Shown here: positions 18,054 through 26,167 of the stretch, one piece after another | Numbering within the stretch: position 1 is the stretch's first letter | Layout: each line of letters opens with the position of its first letter | Origin: Saccharothrix sp. S26 | GTDB lineage: Bacteria > Actinomycetota > Actinomycetes > Mycobacteriales > Pseudonocardiaceae | Assembly (NCBI RefSeq): GCF_021390395.1 | Contig: NZ_JAJUWT010000007.1 | Coordinates: 124,001 to 188,000 of the forward strand | Reading direction: 5' to 3' | DNA: 64,000 nucleotides | The notes under the pieces: model-generated | What the model saw: only the letters and a program-made list of their open reading frames with translations | Told to the model about the DNA's origin: nothing | Databases searched by the model: none | Translations under genes and position numbers: made by a program

Positions 18054-19988
18054 TTGCGCATCCAGAAGGGCATGACCTCCTTAGTCGCGGTGCTGCTGGC
18101 GAGCGCGTTGACCGTCCCCGGTCCTCCGGCCACCTACGCGCCGGCTGACAAGCAGGGGTTCGGCACGGCCCGCCAGGCGAGCAGCCCGGTCTGGTTCACG
18201 CTCGGCCGCACCGGTCCCACCGAGGTCTTCTACCCCGACCTGAGCACGCCCGCGACGCGTGACCTGCGGCTGGTCGTCGACGGCCGCGCGGTCGAGGGCC
18301 GCACCGAACCCGTCGGCCGGCTGCGCTACCGCCAGTCGTTCCGGGGCGACGGCTGGCACGCCGAGGTCACCTACACCACCGACCCGTCCCGGCCGACCGT
18401 GCTGGCCGACGTGCGGCTGCGCGCCGAACGGCCGGTGGACGTGCGGGTGGTCTTCGACCCGAACCTGTCCCGTGACGGGGACGACGACACCGCCGTCGAG
18501 CACCCCGAGGCGCTGCTGGCGCACGACGCGAAAGCCGCGAGCGCGCTGGTCGCCGACGAGCCGATCACGGCGCACAGCTCCACCACCGGCAACGTCATCC
18601 AGACCGGGAAGCTGCACGTGGACGGGGTGCGCGACCGCGCGACGACCTTGGCGATGGGCTTCGGCGCGCACGTCGAGGAGGCGTTGACCACGGCGAGGGC
18701 GTCTTTGGTCGAGGGCTTCCCCAGGCACGCCCGCCGGTACGACCAGGGCTGGGACGACTACCTCAAGGGCCTGAAGCGGCCGAAGAGCGCCGACCGCGAC
18801 CTCTACGACACGTCGATGATGGTGCTGGCGGCGACCGAGGACAAGCGGCACCCCGGCGCGTTCATCGCCTCACCGAGCTTCCCGTGGGCGTTCGGGTTCG
18901 ACCGCACGATCGCGCCGGAGTTCGGCTCGTACGCCCTGGTGTGGCCGCGTGACCTGTACCAAGTGGCCAGTGCCATGCTCGCGGCCGGTGATCGTGGGGC
19001 GGCGGAGCGCGCGCTCGACTTCATGCTTCACGTGCAGCAGCAGCCCGACGGGCACCTCCCGCAGAACACCAGGGTGGACGGCGAGCCGTACTGGACCAAC
19101 GTCCAGCAGGACGAGCAGGCCGCGCCGATGCTGCTGGCCTGGCTGCTCGGCCGGGCCGACAGGTCCACTGTGGACAAGCTGGTGGCGGCGGCAGAGTTCG
19201 TGATCGCCCAGCCGGACGCGCCGTTCACCCAGCAGGAGCGCTGGGAGAACCAGAGCGGCTACTCGCCGGGCACGATCGCCGCCGAGATCGCCGGCCTGGT
19301 CTGCCTGGCCGACCTGCTCCAGCGGTCGGGCGACCCGCGCGCGGCGCGGTACCTGGCCGTCGCCGACGACTGGGAGCGACGCCTGGAGGGCTGGACGGTC
19401 ACCCGCACCGGCCCGTTCTCGCCCGACCCGTACTACCTGCGGCTCACCAAGGACGGCCGGCCGGACGCGGGCACCGCCTACAACCCGGGCGACAACCACC
19501 CGACCGCGATCGACCAGCGCGCCGCCGTGGACCCGAGCTTCCTGGAACTCGTGCGGCTGGGCGTGCGCGCGCCCGACGACCCGGTCGTCCGCAACACCGT
19601 CCAGGTGGTGGACGAGCAGCTGATGGTGGGCCGGTTCTGGCACCGGTACAACGGCGACGGCTACGGCGAGCGCGCCGACGGCGGCCCGTGGAACATCGGC
19701 CAGGGCCGCACGTACGGCCGGCTGTGGCCGATCTTCGCCGGTGAGCGCGGCGAGTACGAGCTGCTGGCCGGCGACGTGGCGGGAGCGCGGGCTCGGCTGG
19801 CCGACATCGCGTCCACCGCGAACCCCGGGCGGATGCTGCCCGAGCAGGTCTGGGACGGTCGCGGCACCACGTCGGCGACGCCACTGGCCTGGACGCACGC
19901 CCAGTACGTGCGGCTCGCGTGGTCGATCGACGCCGGCCGGCCGGTGGAATGGCCCTCGGTGGTGGCGTGCCGCTACGCGGGCTGCTGA
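18054..19988 (+). CDS. Secreted GH15 glucoamylase/glucodextranase-like enzyme
   Basis: A 644-residue exported glucoside hydrolase. The TTG start gives MRIQKGMTSLVAVLLASALTV, a charged n-region and hydrophobic core; ATG at 18072 would drop the basic residues. A beta-sandwich like the glucodextranase N-domain covers ~45-240, then the (alpha/alpha)6 barrel with YALVWPRDLYQVA, TNVQQDEQAA, NQSGYSPGTIAAEIAGL and YNPGDNHPTA. Shorter than classical glucodextranase, which has extra C-terminal domains. It likely releases glucose from alpha-glucans outside the cell; only about 40 bases separate it from the divergent intracellular GH15 gene. Confidence 0.85.
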   Translation: MRIQKGMTSLVAVLLASALTVPGPPATYAPADKQGFGTARQASSPVWFTLGRTGPTEVFYPDLSTPATRDLRLVVDGRAVEGRTEPVGRLRYRQSFRGDGWHAEVTYTTDPSRPTVLADVRLRAERPVDVRVVFDPNLSRDGDDDTAVEHPEALLAHDAKAASALVADEPITAHSSTTGNVIQTGKLHVDGVRDRATTLAMGFGAHVEEALTTARASLVEGFPRHARRYDQGWDDYLKGLKRPKSADRDLYDTSMMVLAATEDKRHPGAFIASPSFPWAFGFDRTIAPEFGSYALVWPRDLYQVASAMLAAGDRGAAERALDFMLHVQQQPDGHLPQNTRVDGEPYWTNVQQDEQAAPMLLAWLLGRADRSTVDKLVAAAEFVIAQPDAPFTQQERWENQSGYSPGTIAAEIAGLVCLADLLQRSGDPRAARYLAVADDWERRLEGWTVTRTGPFSPDPYYLRLTKDGRPDAGTAYNPGDNHPTAIDQRAAVDPSFLELVRLGVRAPDDPVVRNTVQVVDEQLMVGRFWHRYNGDGYGERADGGPWNIGQGRTYGRLWPIFAGERGEYELLAGDVAGARARLADIASTANPGRMLPEQVWDGRGTTSATPLAWTHAQYVRLAWSIDAGRPVEWPSVVACRYAGC

Positions 19989-19993
19989 CCGCG

Positions 19994-20008
19994 GTCACCC
20001 GCGTCACG
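19994..20008 (+). promoter_or_regulatory. GTCAC direct repeat (MtrA-like box) before the DUF3558 lipoprotein
   Basis: GTCACCCGCGTCACG contains two GTCAC units with a 9-bp period, the spacing of MtrA response-regulator sites in mycobacteria. Fourteen of its bases recur at 20665-20678 before the next T7SS gene. It also overlaps the palindrome TGACCGCGGTCA at 19986-19997. Assignment to MtrA is inference. Confidence 0.4.
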
Positions 20009-20045
20009 TTGTCGGCATTGCGCCTGACGGGTGACGGTGATCCGA

Positions 20046-20051
20046 TACGTT
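20046..20051 (+). promoter_or_regulatory. -10 box TACGTT of a probable leaderless transcript
   Basis: TACGTT ends 7 nt before the ATG of the DUF3558 lipoprotein and no ribosome site is present, the usual pattern for leaderless actinobacterial genes. Confidence 0.5.
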
Positions 20052-20058
20052 GGTCCTC

Positions 20059-20637
20059 ATGCGCCGTGTCGTGCCGCTCATCGCCGCCCTGGCCCTGCTC
20101 GCGGGCTGCTCGCAAGCCACGGACGGGTCCGCCAACCCCGGTGACCGGACGCCGACGACCACCGCCGAAGGCGGGACGTCGAGCCGGCCGACCTCCGCCT
20201 CCGGGCAGGCGTCGAAGCGGCCGAAGACGATCAACATCGATGACACCGACCCGTGCGCACTGCTGACCGAGGCGCAGCGCGCCGAGTTCGGCCTGAACCA
20301 GCCGCCGCAGCCGGGCGGGCAGCCGGACAAGAAGAGCTGCACGATCAGCCGCGAGGACCGCAAGTACTTCGTCGGGATCACCGCCGACACCACCGCCGGC
20401 ATCGACGACTACGCCAAGTCCAAGGGCAAGGTCACCCAGCTCGAGGTGAAGGGCTTCCCCGCGCTGATGGTGGAGGCGAACACCCAGCTCGGGCTGTCGT
20501 GCTCGGTGGACGTCGACGTCTCCGACGGCCAGGTGGTCGACGTGCAGGCCGCCAGCCTCGGCGAGACCGACCTGACGGCCCTGTGCCAGGTCGTGCAGCC
20601 GGTCGCAGCGGCCGTCGTGGCGAACTTGACCAAGTAG
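20059..20637 (+). CDS. DUF3558 lipoprotein
   Basis: A 192-residue lipoprotein with lipobox LLAGC at residues ~14-18, a Ser/Thr/Pro linker (TTTAEGGTSSRPTSASG), and a DUF3558 domain beginning DDTDPCALLTEAQRAEFGL with paired cysteines (KKSCTI, LSCSVDV, ALCQ). DUF3558 lipoproteins of actinobacteria are frequent neighbours of type VII secretion genes and sit on the outer face of the membrane; their role is unknown. ATG at 20059 appears leaderless. A WxG protein, a PPE-like protein and EspG follow. Confidence 0.88.
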   Translation: MRRVVPLIAALALLAGCSQATDGSANPGDRTPTTTAEGGTSSRPTSASGQASKRPKTINIDDTDPCALLTEAQRAEFGLNQPPQPGGQPDKKSCTISREDRKYFVGITADTTAGIDDYAKSKGKVTQLEVKGFPALMVEANTQLGLSCSVDVDVSDGQVVDVQAASLGETDLTALCQVVQPVAAAVVANLTK

Positions 20638-20664
20638 AACTGCTCCCTTTGCGGAGGGAACCGC

Positions 20665-20678
20665 TCACCCGCGTCACG
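20665..20678 (+). repeat. Second copy of the TCACCCGCGTCACG element
   Basis: Identical over 14 bases to 19995-20008. It lies 9 bases before a TAGAGT box (20688-20693) and about 65 bases before the WxG gene. Shared placement before two consecutive T7SS genes suggests a common regulator. Confidence 0.45.
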
Positions 20679-20744
20679 CATCAGAGCTAGAGTCGTCCCA
20701 GATGCACACGCTGGGGTATGTGCAGCACTGAGGAGGGGTGTGCC

Positions 20745-21137
20745 GTGTTCATCGCGGATGGTGGTGGCGGGGGAACGACGCCGACGACGCTGCCCGACTA
20801 CGCCGGGGCGCAGCGCAAGCTCAGCATCGAGCCCTCGGCGATCCCGGCCGCGCGCAAGGTCTTCTCCGACGCGTTGAACCAGCTCGAAGCCAGGCTCACC
20901 GACGCGATGACGCAGCTCGAGGCGAAGCCGTGGGCGGGCGACCCGGTGAGCGACGAGACCGCGCAGCGGTTCAACCGGGACACCTTCGAGGCGGGCGACT
21001 CCGCCGGCCTGGTGGCGCTCAAGGCGTACCGCGAGCAGCTCAAGGGCGTCGTCGAGCAGCTCACCGCGATCGAGGCCGACTACCGCCGGGTCGAAGGCGA
21101 CAACACCGCGTCCTGGGGACGCATCAACAACGGCTGA
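20745..21137 (+). CDS. WxG100-like type VII secretion protein
   Basis: A 130-residue mostly helical protein. A Gly/Thr-rich start (FIADGGGGGTTPTTLP) precedes two helices joined by a turn containing WAG (KPWAGDPVSDETAQRFN), the place of the WxG motif in EsxA-type substrates. It is longer than typical 100-residue WXG100 proteins. GTG at 20745 has GAGGAGGGG 7 nt before it. Directly upstream of the PPE-like gene, so the two may form a secreted heterodimer, as Esx/PE partners do with PPE proteins. No signal peptide. Confidence 0.75.
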   Translation: MFIADGGGGGTTPTTLPDYAGAQRKLSIEPSAIPAARKVFSDALNQLEARLTDAMTQLEAKPWAGDPVSDETAQRFNRDTFEAGDSAGLVALKAYREQLKGVVEQLTAIEADYRRVEGDNTASWGRINNG

Positions 21138-21173
21138 CCTTGCTGACCTACGCACCCGAGGGGGGCGAGCACG

Positions 21174-22526
21174 ATGGGTGACCACCGCTGGCGCGGGTAT
21201 GCCCACCCCGATCTCTACCGGATGATCAACGAGGGCCCGGGCGTCGCCGCGTCCCGGCCGCTCGAGGACTCCTGGAAGTCGTTGTCCGAGGCCCTGGGCG
21301 AGATCGACACCTCGATCCAGGAAGGGCTCGCCAAGCTCGGCGCGAGCTGGGAGGGCGAGACCGCCGACACGACGACCGCCTCGCTGTCGCCGCTGGCGGC
21401 GTGGGCCGCGGACGCCCAGCAGGGTTCCAACACGATGGAGACCTCCGCCCAGCTCCAGGCGGAGTACATCGCCAACGCCCGCAAGGAGATGCCCGAGCCG
21501 GTGCCGGTGACCACCGAGGCGCCGTCGCTGGGCGACAAGATCCTGGGCGGGCTGACCGGCCCGGTCGGCATGATGCACGTCATCCAGCAGCAGCAGGACC
21601 ACGAGCGGCAGGAAGCGGCGCAGGACAACGCCGAGGCCAAGGCCGTCGAGGTGATGAACAACTACCAGTCCAGCAGCGAGTGGAACGCCGACACGCTGGG
21701 CAAGTTCGTCCCGCCGCCGAAGGTCGTGATCGACACCCCGCCGCCTGCCGGCGCGGGCGAGTACAACAACTCCAGCGCGAACTACACCTCCACGCCGACC
21801 TGGACGGCCCCGAGCGGCGGCGGTGGCACGACGACCACCTCGTGGGCCCCGCCGTCGACCGGCTCGCAGGTGACGCTGCCCGGCCAGCTGCCCGGCACGG
21901 GCGGCGGCAACACCACCCCGTCGTGGGCCCCGCCGTCCACCGGCACGCCGACGCCGCCACCGCCCACGGTGAACCCGCCGGTGAACCCGCCGGTCCGGCC
22001 GCCCGTCGGCCCGGTGCCCCCGCCCACGTGGACCCCGCCGAAGCCGCCGACCGACGGTCAGCGGCCGGTGCCGCCGAGGGTGCCGACCGGTCCCGGCGGG
22101 CCGCGCCCCGGCCTGCCCGCCAACCGGGTGCCGGGGATGCCCGGCATGCCGGGCGGTCCCGGTGGCCCCGGCGGTCACGGGCCCAACGGCCCCGGCATGC
22201 GTCCCGGTGTGCCCGGGATGCCCGGCGCCGGGATGCCCGGTGCGGGCCTGCCCGGCGGCAGCAACCCGGCCGGCCTGCCCGGTCGCGGCGGTGTGCCCGG
22301 CGCGGGCGGCTTCGGCCCCGGCGCGGGCGTCCCCGGCGCGGGCGGCCCCGGCGCGGCGGGTCGCCCCGGTGGTCCCGGCCTGGCCGGTGGCGCGCCCGGC
22401 GCGCACGGCGGCGAGGGTGAGGACGACCTCGAGCACAAGGCAGCCGACTACCTGGTCGAGACGAACGACGTGTTCGGCGACGACCGGCTCGTCGCGCCGC
22501 CCGTGATCGGGGAAATGCCGCAGTAG
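21174..22526 (+). CDS. PPE-like WxG protein with Pro/Gly-rich C-terminal region
   Basis: A 450-residue putative T7SS substrate. Residues 1-~165 form an all-helical domain with SWEGE (W-x-G) near residue 61 and amphipathic helices like PPE domains. From ~170 it becomes low-complexity: Tyr/Asn/Thr, then repeated WAPPSTG blocks, Pro-rich TPPPPTVNPPVNPPV, then PGMPG/GAGxPG repeats resembling collagen. A short acidic tail ends VIGEMPQ. ATG follows GGGGGGCGAG. Immediately upstream of EspG, the chaperone of PPE proteins, which supports the assignment. Confidence 0.75.
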   Translation: MGDHRWRGYAHPDLYRMINEGPGVAASRPLEDSWKSLSEALGEIDTSIQEGLAKLGASWEGETADTTTASLSPLAAWAADAQQGSNTMETSAQLQAEYIANARKEMPEPVPVTTEAPSLGDKILGGLTGPVGMMHVIQQQQDHERQEAAQDNAEAKAVEVMNNYQSSSEWNADTLGKFVPPPKVVIDTPPPAGAGEYNNSSANYTSTPTWTAPSGGGGTTTTSWAPPSTGSQVTLPGQLPGTGGGNTTPSWAPPSTGTPTPPPPTVNPPVNPPVRPPVGPVPPPTWTPPKPPTDGQRPVPPRVPTGPGGPRPGLPANRVPGMPGMPGGPGGPGGHGPNGPGMRPGVPGMPGAGMPGAGLPGGSNPAGLPGRGGVPGAGGFGPGAGVPGAGGPGAAGRPGGPGLAGGAPGAHGGEGEDDLEHKAADYLVETNDVFGDDRLVAPPVIGEMPQ

Positions 22527-22599
22527 GGATCTCGCGGTGCACGGGCTCGCGTCGACTCGGCGCGGGCCCGTGTCCGCTGTTGGAGGGACGGGGACAGCG

Positions 22600-23406
22600 G
22601 TGACGTACTTCGGGGGGCCCGCGGAGCGGGAGCCGATCGAGCTCTCGGCCGAGGAGTTCGACGTGCTCTGGGAACGCCTCGACCTCGGCCAGATGCCCTT
22701 GGTGATCAAGGTGCCCTCACCGGGCAAGACCCACGCCGAGCGGGCCGAGCTGGAACGGCGCGTCTGGCACGGCATCGGCGCGCGGGGCCTGGGCGGTCCG
22801 ACCGGGCTGCACCCGGAGCTCGACCACCTGCTGCGCATGTTCAGCAGGCCGGAGCGCGAGGTCGACGGCCGGGTCTGGATCGGCAAGAGCGTGCGGGTGC
22901 TGGCCGTGGCCAACGGCGACGACGGCGCGGTGGCCACGCTCACCGACAACCGGCTGACGTTCCGGCGCGCGGCGGGCAGCGGCCTGCCGTCGGCGGTGCT
23001 CGCCGCGCTGCCCGCGCACCCGGCGGGCACCGGCCACTCGGTCACCATGCCCAGCGCCGACCTGGAGGCCGCGGTCAAGAAGTCCGACGGCTCGCCCAAG
23101 AGCCTGGAGAACTGCCTGCGCGAGCACGGCGTGCGCCAGGAGGACGCGGTCACGCTGGTGAAGATGTTCACCGGGCTCGTGCACACCGGCAACTTCGGCG
23201 CGGCGGCCCGCGACAAGTACGGCAAGCGGTGCCGGCCGGACCGGGTGGTCGCCTTCTTCGACACCGAGGACGGCCGCTACCTGCAACAACGGCGGGCGTC
23301 GAACGGGTCGGCACCGTGGAGCACGTTCAGCCCGACCGACTCACGCCGGCTCGCCCACCAGGTCGACGAACTGCTCGCCGAAGCGGTGCGCGCCGCGCGG
23401 ATCTGA
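22600..23406 (+). CDS. espG: ESX secretion-associated chaperone EspG
   Basis: A 268-residue EspG-family protein, the cytosolic chaperone that holds the tip of PE/PPE substrates and delivers them to the T7SS ATPase. It opens with IELSAEEFDVLWERLDLG, the EspG N-terminal signature, and ends RRLAHQVDELLAEA. GTG at 22600 has GGAGG about 12 nt upstream; a GTG at 22537, 10 nt after the previous stop, would add 21 poorly conserved residues. No ATPase or membrane component (EccB-E, MycP) is in this window, so the channel must be encoded elsewhere. Confidence 0.85.
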   Translation: MTYFGGPAEREPIELSAEEFDVLWERLDLGQMPLVIKVPSPGKTHAERAELERRVWHGIGARGLGGPTGLHPELDHLLRMFSRPEREVDGRVWIGKSVRVLAVANGDDGAVATLTDNRLTFRRAAGSGLPSAVLAALPAHPAGTGHSVTMPSADLEAAVKKSDGSPKSLENCLREHGVRQEDAVTLVKMFTGLVHTGNFGAAARDKYGKRCRPDRVVAFFDTEDGRYLQQRRASNGSAPWSTFSPTDSRRLAHQVDELLAEAVRAARI

Positions 23407-23428
23407 CCCGCGCACCGGCCGCGGCCGA

Positions 23429-23434
23429 TAGCCT
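23429..23434 (+). promoter_or_regulatory. -10 box TAGCCT of a probable leaderless transcript
   Basis: TAGCCT ends 6 nt before the GTG of the SCP2-like gene and no ribosome site is visible. Confidence 0.5.
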
Positions 23435-23440
23435 GATCCG

Positions 23441-23818
23441 GTGCCGTCCAAGCCCGTCGACCCCCACGAGGTGCGCGCCGCGGTCGAGGCCGTGCTGCCC
23501 TGGCTCGCCGGCGAGGCGGACAAGCCGGAACGCCCGGTGCTCGCCGCCGCCGTGCGGCTGAGCCTGCGCACGCTGGAACAGGTCGCGCCCGGCCGCAGCG
23601 TGGAGGTGCGGGTGCCGCCGTTCGCCGCCGTGCAGTGCGTCGCGGGCCCCCGCCACACCCGCGGCACCCCGCCGAACGTGATCGAGACCGACCCGCGCAC
23701 GTGGCTGGAACTGGCCGTGGGCAGGCTCGGCTGGGCGCAGGCGCTGGACGACGCCAAGGTCACCGCGTCCGGCAGCCGGGCGGATCTGTCAACCCTGCTC
23801 CCGGTGCTGCGCTTCTAG
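23441..23818 (+). CDS. Sterol-carrier-family (SCP2-like) protein
   Basis: A 125-residue small protein of the actinobacterial sterol carrier family (counterpart of Rv0807 beside purF in M. tuberculosis). It has an N-terminal helix (PHEVRAAVEAVLPWLAGEA), the strand run SVEVRVPPFAAVQCVAGP, and TPPNVIETDPRTWLELAVGRLGWAQAL, the SCP2-like core. Ligand unknown. GTG start, apparently leaderless. In mycobacteria it is next to purF; here 4.7 kb of T7SS and other genes intervene. Confidence 0.8.
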   Translation: MPSKPVDPHEVRAAVEAVLPWLAGEADKPERPVLAAAVRLSLRTLEQVAPGRSVEVRVPPFAAVQCVAGPRHTRGTPPNVIETDPRTWLELAVGRLGWAQALDDAKVTASGSRADLSTLLPVLRF

Positions 23819-23819
23819 C

Positions 23820-23825
23820 TAAGCT
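23820..23825 (+). promoter_or_regulatory. -10 box TAAGCT of a probable leaderless transcript
   Basis: TAAGCT overlaps the end region of the preceding gene and lies 7 nt before the lipoprotein GTG, with no ribosome site. Confidence 0.5.
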
Positions 23826-23832
23826 CGACCGC

Positions 23833-24171
23833 GTGAAGGCGCTCAAGGCGTGTGTCGCCGTCCTCGCGGTCGGAGCTCTCCTCGCTGGTTGCGGCAGCGA
23901 CTGGGCCGGCGAGGTGAACTTCAAGGTCGTCCAGGTCAACCCGCCGTACGAGTCGATGGGCCAGACCAAGCCCGCGTACGCGAACCTGGAGATCGACCAG
24001 GACCAGCCCGGCGGGCTCGAGCGGATCGGCAAGAAGTCCGCCGACCTCGACCAGTTCCCGGAAGGGATCGAGGTCGGCGACCTCGTCGTGTGCTCGGTGC
24101 GGCAGTCCGACCGCGGCGGCTTCGACCAGGAAGGCGTCCAGACCGAGATCGGGCCCTGCCGCCTGCGCTGA
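23833..24171 (+). CDS. Small lipoprotein, unknown function
   Basis: A 112-residue lipoprotein with signal MxxLKACVAVLAVGALL and lipobox LLAGC at ~16-20. The mature part has short strands (VNFKVVQVNPPYESM, AYANLEIDQDQPGGLE) and closes with two cysteines (VVCSVRQ, GPCRLR) that could form a disulfide outside the cell. No family was recognised. It ends one base before the convergent hydrolase gene. Confidence 0.7.
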   Translation: MKALKACVAVLAVGALLAGCGSDWAGEVNFKVVQVNPPYESMGQTKPAYANLEIDQDQPGGLERIGKKSADLDQFPEGIEVGDLVVCSVRQSDRGGFDQEGVQTEIGPCRLR

Positions 24172-24172
24172 C

Positions 24173-26167
24173 CTAGAACCAGGACCCGACGGTCTTGTCC
24201 CAGGCCTTCCCGACGCCCTCGACCGCGTCACGGCCGAGCTCGACCACGTCGCCGACCCCGCCGACCACCACGTCCACGGCGTCGTTGACGACCTCCTTGC
24301 CCGTGTTGAGCAAGCCGGTGCCCGCCTCGGACCAGTTGCCGTTCACCGCCTCGCGACCGGCGTTCCACAGCCCGGTCCCGGCGTCGGCCACCAGGTCCGC
24401 CGCGCCGACGGCGGTGCCGCCGACGAAGTCCACCACCGGCCCGACGCCGGGGATGTGGGAGCCCGGCAGCGACGGGCCGAGCGGGTTCTCGTCCCAGTCC
24501 TGCGAGGTGACCGAGTCGCCGTTGCCGGTCGCGATCCGGGCCAGGTTCTGCACCGACTCCGAACCGGGGGCGTAGTACTGCGAGTGCGCGCCGAGCGCGG
24601 AAGTGCCGTCGGTGGTGCCGAACGTCCGCGCGCCGAACCGGTCGTCGTACGGGCCGACCGAGGAGCCGTCCTCGGTGAACCAGGTCTGGCTCGTGCCCTG
24701 CACGACCGGGTCGTGCTCGGTCGCGCCGACGTAGACGTGGCCGGGGCCGGCGGAGAGCTGGTTGACGTTCGACGCGCCGACGCCCGGCGAGCCGACGAAC
24801 GCGATGTCGTCCGCCGCCAAACCGTTCATGCCCGCGTAGCCGACCGTGGTGGAGCCGTAGGAGTGGCCGATCACGGTCACGTGCGGGTTGTTGCCGGCGG
24901 CTTCGGCGGCGGCGCGGTAGCCGTTGACGTCGGCGACGAGGTTCGCGCCGCCCTCGCGGGCCTGCGCGGGGTTGTCGACCTCGCCGGGGGCCCAGCCGGG
25001 CGCGTCGTAGCCCAGCCACTGGATGGTGGCGTTGCCCTCCGCGCCCATGGCCTGGCGCAGGTTGCCCGCCTGGTCCACGGAGAAGCCGTCCAGCGTCGAA
25101 CCCGTGCCGGGCACGCTGACCGCGAGGTTCTTGGCCGTGTCGGGGTTGCCGTAGGCGATGGCGGTGCCGCCGTCGCCGCGCGGGCCGTAGGGGTCCCAGG
25201 CCAGGATGCGCACGTCCGGCCGGCCCTGGGCGTTGAGCCACCCGTTGTCCTTGGCGAGGGTCTCGGCCCGTTCGATGCTCCGCTGGACCTTCTCGGCGTT
25301 CTCGGCCTTGGTGGCGGCTTCCTGGCGCTGCTCGCTGAGCGACGCGTACCGCTCGTCGTTCATCAGCTTGGTCAGGTCTTCGGACTTGCCCGGGTCCAGG
25401 CCCAGCTCGCGTGCCCGCGCGGCCATCTCCGCGTCGAGCTGGTCGCGCTGCGCGCCGAAGCGCTGGGCGTCGTCCTGGATGCGCATCCGGTTGGCCTGGT
25501 CGAGGACTTCCGACGGCAGGCCGCGCAACTGGCCCAGTTCCTGGAACCTGGTGCGCAGCAGCTCGTCCTGCTGCTCCTTGGTCAGCGACTTCCACCAGGC
25601 GGCGACCTGCCTGGGGTCGGTGCCCGGTCCCGGCACGGTGGCGGTGGTGCGCAGGGCCGTGACGGCGGTGGCCCAGCCCGCGTCCTTGCCCGCCGTCTCC
25701 TCGAAGCCGGGGCGGACCTTGGTGAGGGCGTCGGCGTACGAGCGCAGGACGCGTTCGTAGCCGGCCTTGACGTTGTTCAGCTGCTCGTTGACGCGGCCGG
25801 CCAGCTCGCGGGTCTGGGCCTCGTCCAGCGCGGGCGAGCGGCCGCGCCAGAAGTCGATCAGCTGGTCGGCGCTGCCGCGCATCTGCGTGTAAGCGCGGGA
25901 GGCGGCTCGGACGATGTCCGCGCCCGCGCCGAGCCGTTCGCCGGCCACGGTGGCGGACTTGGCGGACAGCTCGGCGCGCGCGCCGAACTTGGTCGCGGCG
26001 TCCCCACGCCAGTCGGCGGTGGCCGTGCTGCCGCCGGCGGTGACGGCCTGGCCCGCGCGGCCGACCGCGCTCATCGCGCCCGTGATCGGGTCGGCGGCGG
26101 CCGCGACGCGGCCCGCGTCACCGGCGGCCAGCTGCCCGTACAGGACCTCGGGGTCGGTGAAGCTCAC
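24173..26167 (-). CDS. WxG-domain alpha/beta hydrolase (DUF1023), putative T7SS cargo
   Basis: A 664-residue protein. The N-terminal ~130 residues are a WXG100-like helical hairpin (ADWRGDAATKFGARAELS), then a long helical region with coiled-coil character (~130-310), then a DUF1023 alpha/beta-hydrolase domain (~315-555) with strands VRILAWDPYG and ATIQWLGYDAPGW and the nucleophile motif VIGHSYGS; late ALGAHSQYY may give the His. Repeated Gly/Val amphipathic segments (VADAGTGLWNAGREAVNG) close it. No signal peptide. GTG overlaps the stop of the DUF2580-like gene (GTGA). Probably a secreted lipase/esterase or toxin; substrate unknown. Confidence 0.8.
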   Translation of the reverse strand: MSFTDPEVLYGQLAAGDAGRVAAAADPITGAMSAVGRAGQAVTAGGSTATADWRGDAATKFGARAELSAKSATVAGERLGAGADIVRAASRAYTQMRGSADQLIDFWRGRSPALDEAQTRELAGRVNEQLNNVKAGYERVLRSYADALTKVRPGFEETAGKDAGWATAVTALRTTATVPGPGTDPRQVAAWWKSLTKEQQDELLRTRFQELGQLRGLPSEVLDQANRMRIQDDAQRFGAQRDQLDAEMAARARELGLDPGKSEDLTKLMNDERYASLSEQRQEAATKAENAEKVQRSIERAETLAKDNGWLNAQGRPDVRILAWDPYGPRGDGGTAIAYGNPDTAKNLAVSVPGTGSTLDGFSVDQAGNLRQAMGAEGNATIQWLGYDAPGWAPGEVDNPAQAREGGANLVADVNGYRAAAEAAGNNPHVTVIGHSYGSTTVGYAGMNGLAADDIAFVGSPGVGASNVNQLSAGPGHVYVGATEHDPVVQGTSQTWFTEDGSSVGPYDDRFGARTFGTTDGTSALGAHSQYYAPGSESVQNLARIATGNGDSVTSQDWDENPLGPSLPGSHIPGVGPVVDFVGGTAVGAADLVADAGTGLWNAGREAVNGNWSEAGTGLLNTGKEVVNDAVDVVVGGVGDVVELGRDAVEGVGKAWDKTVGSWF

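Noticed and set aside
18000..18133. Longer start for the intracellular GH15 enzyme
   Set aside because: The extension is basic and non-conserved and would overlap the signal peptide region of the divergent secreted enzyme.
21990..22430. Gly/Pro repeats of the PPE-like protein considered as a collagen gene or misread frame
   Set aside because: The frame continues from a helical WxG domain to a sensible end and is followed by EspG, so it is the low-complexity tail of one protein.
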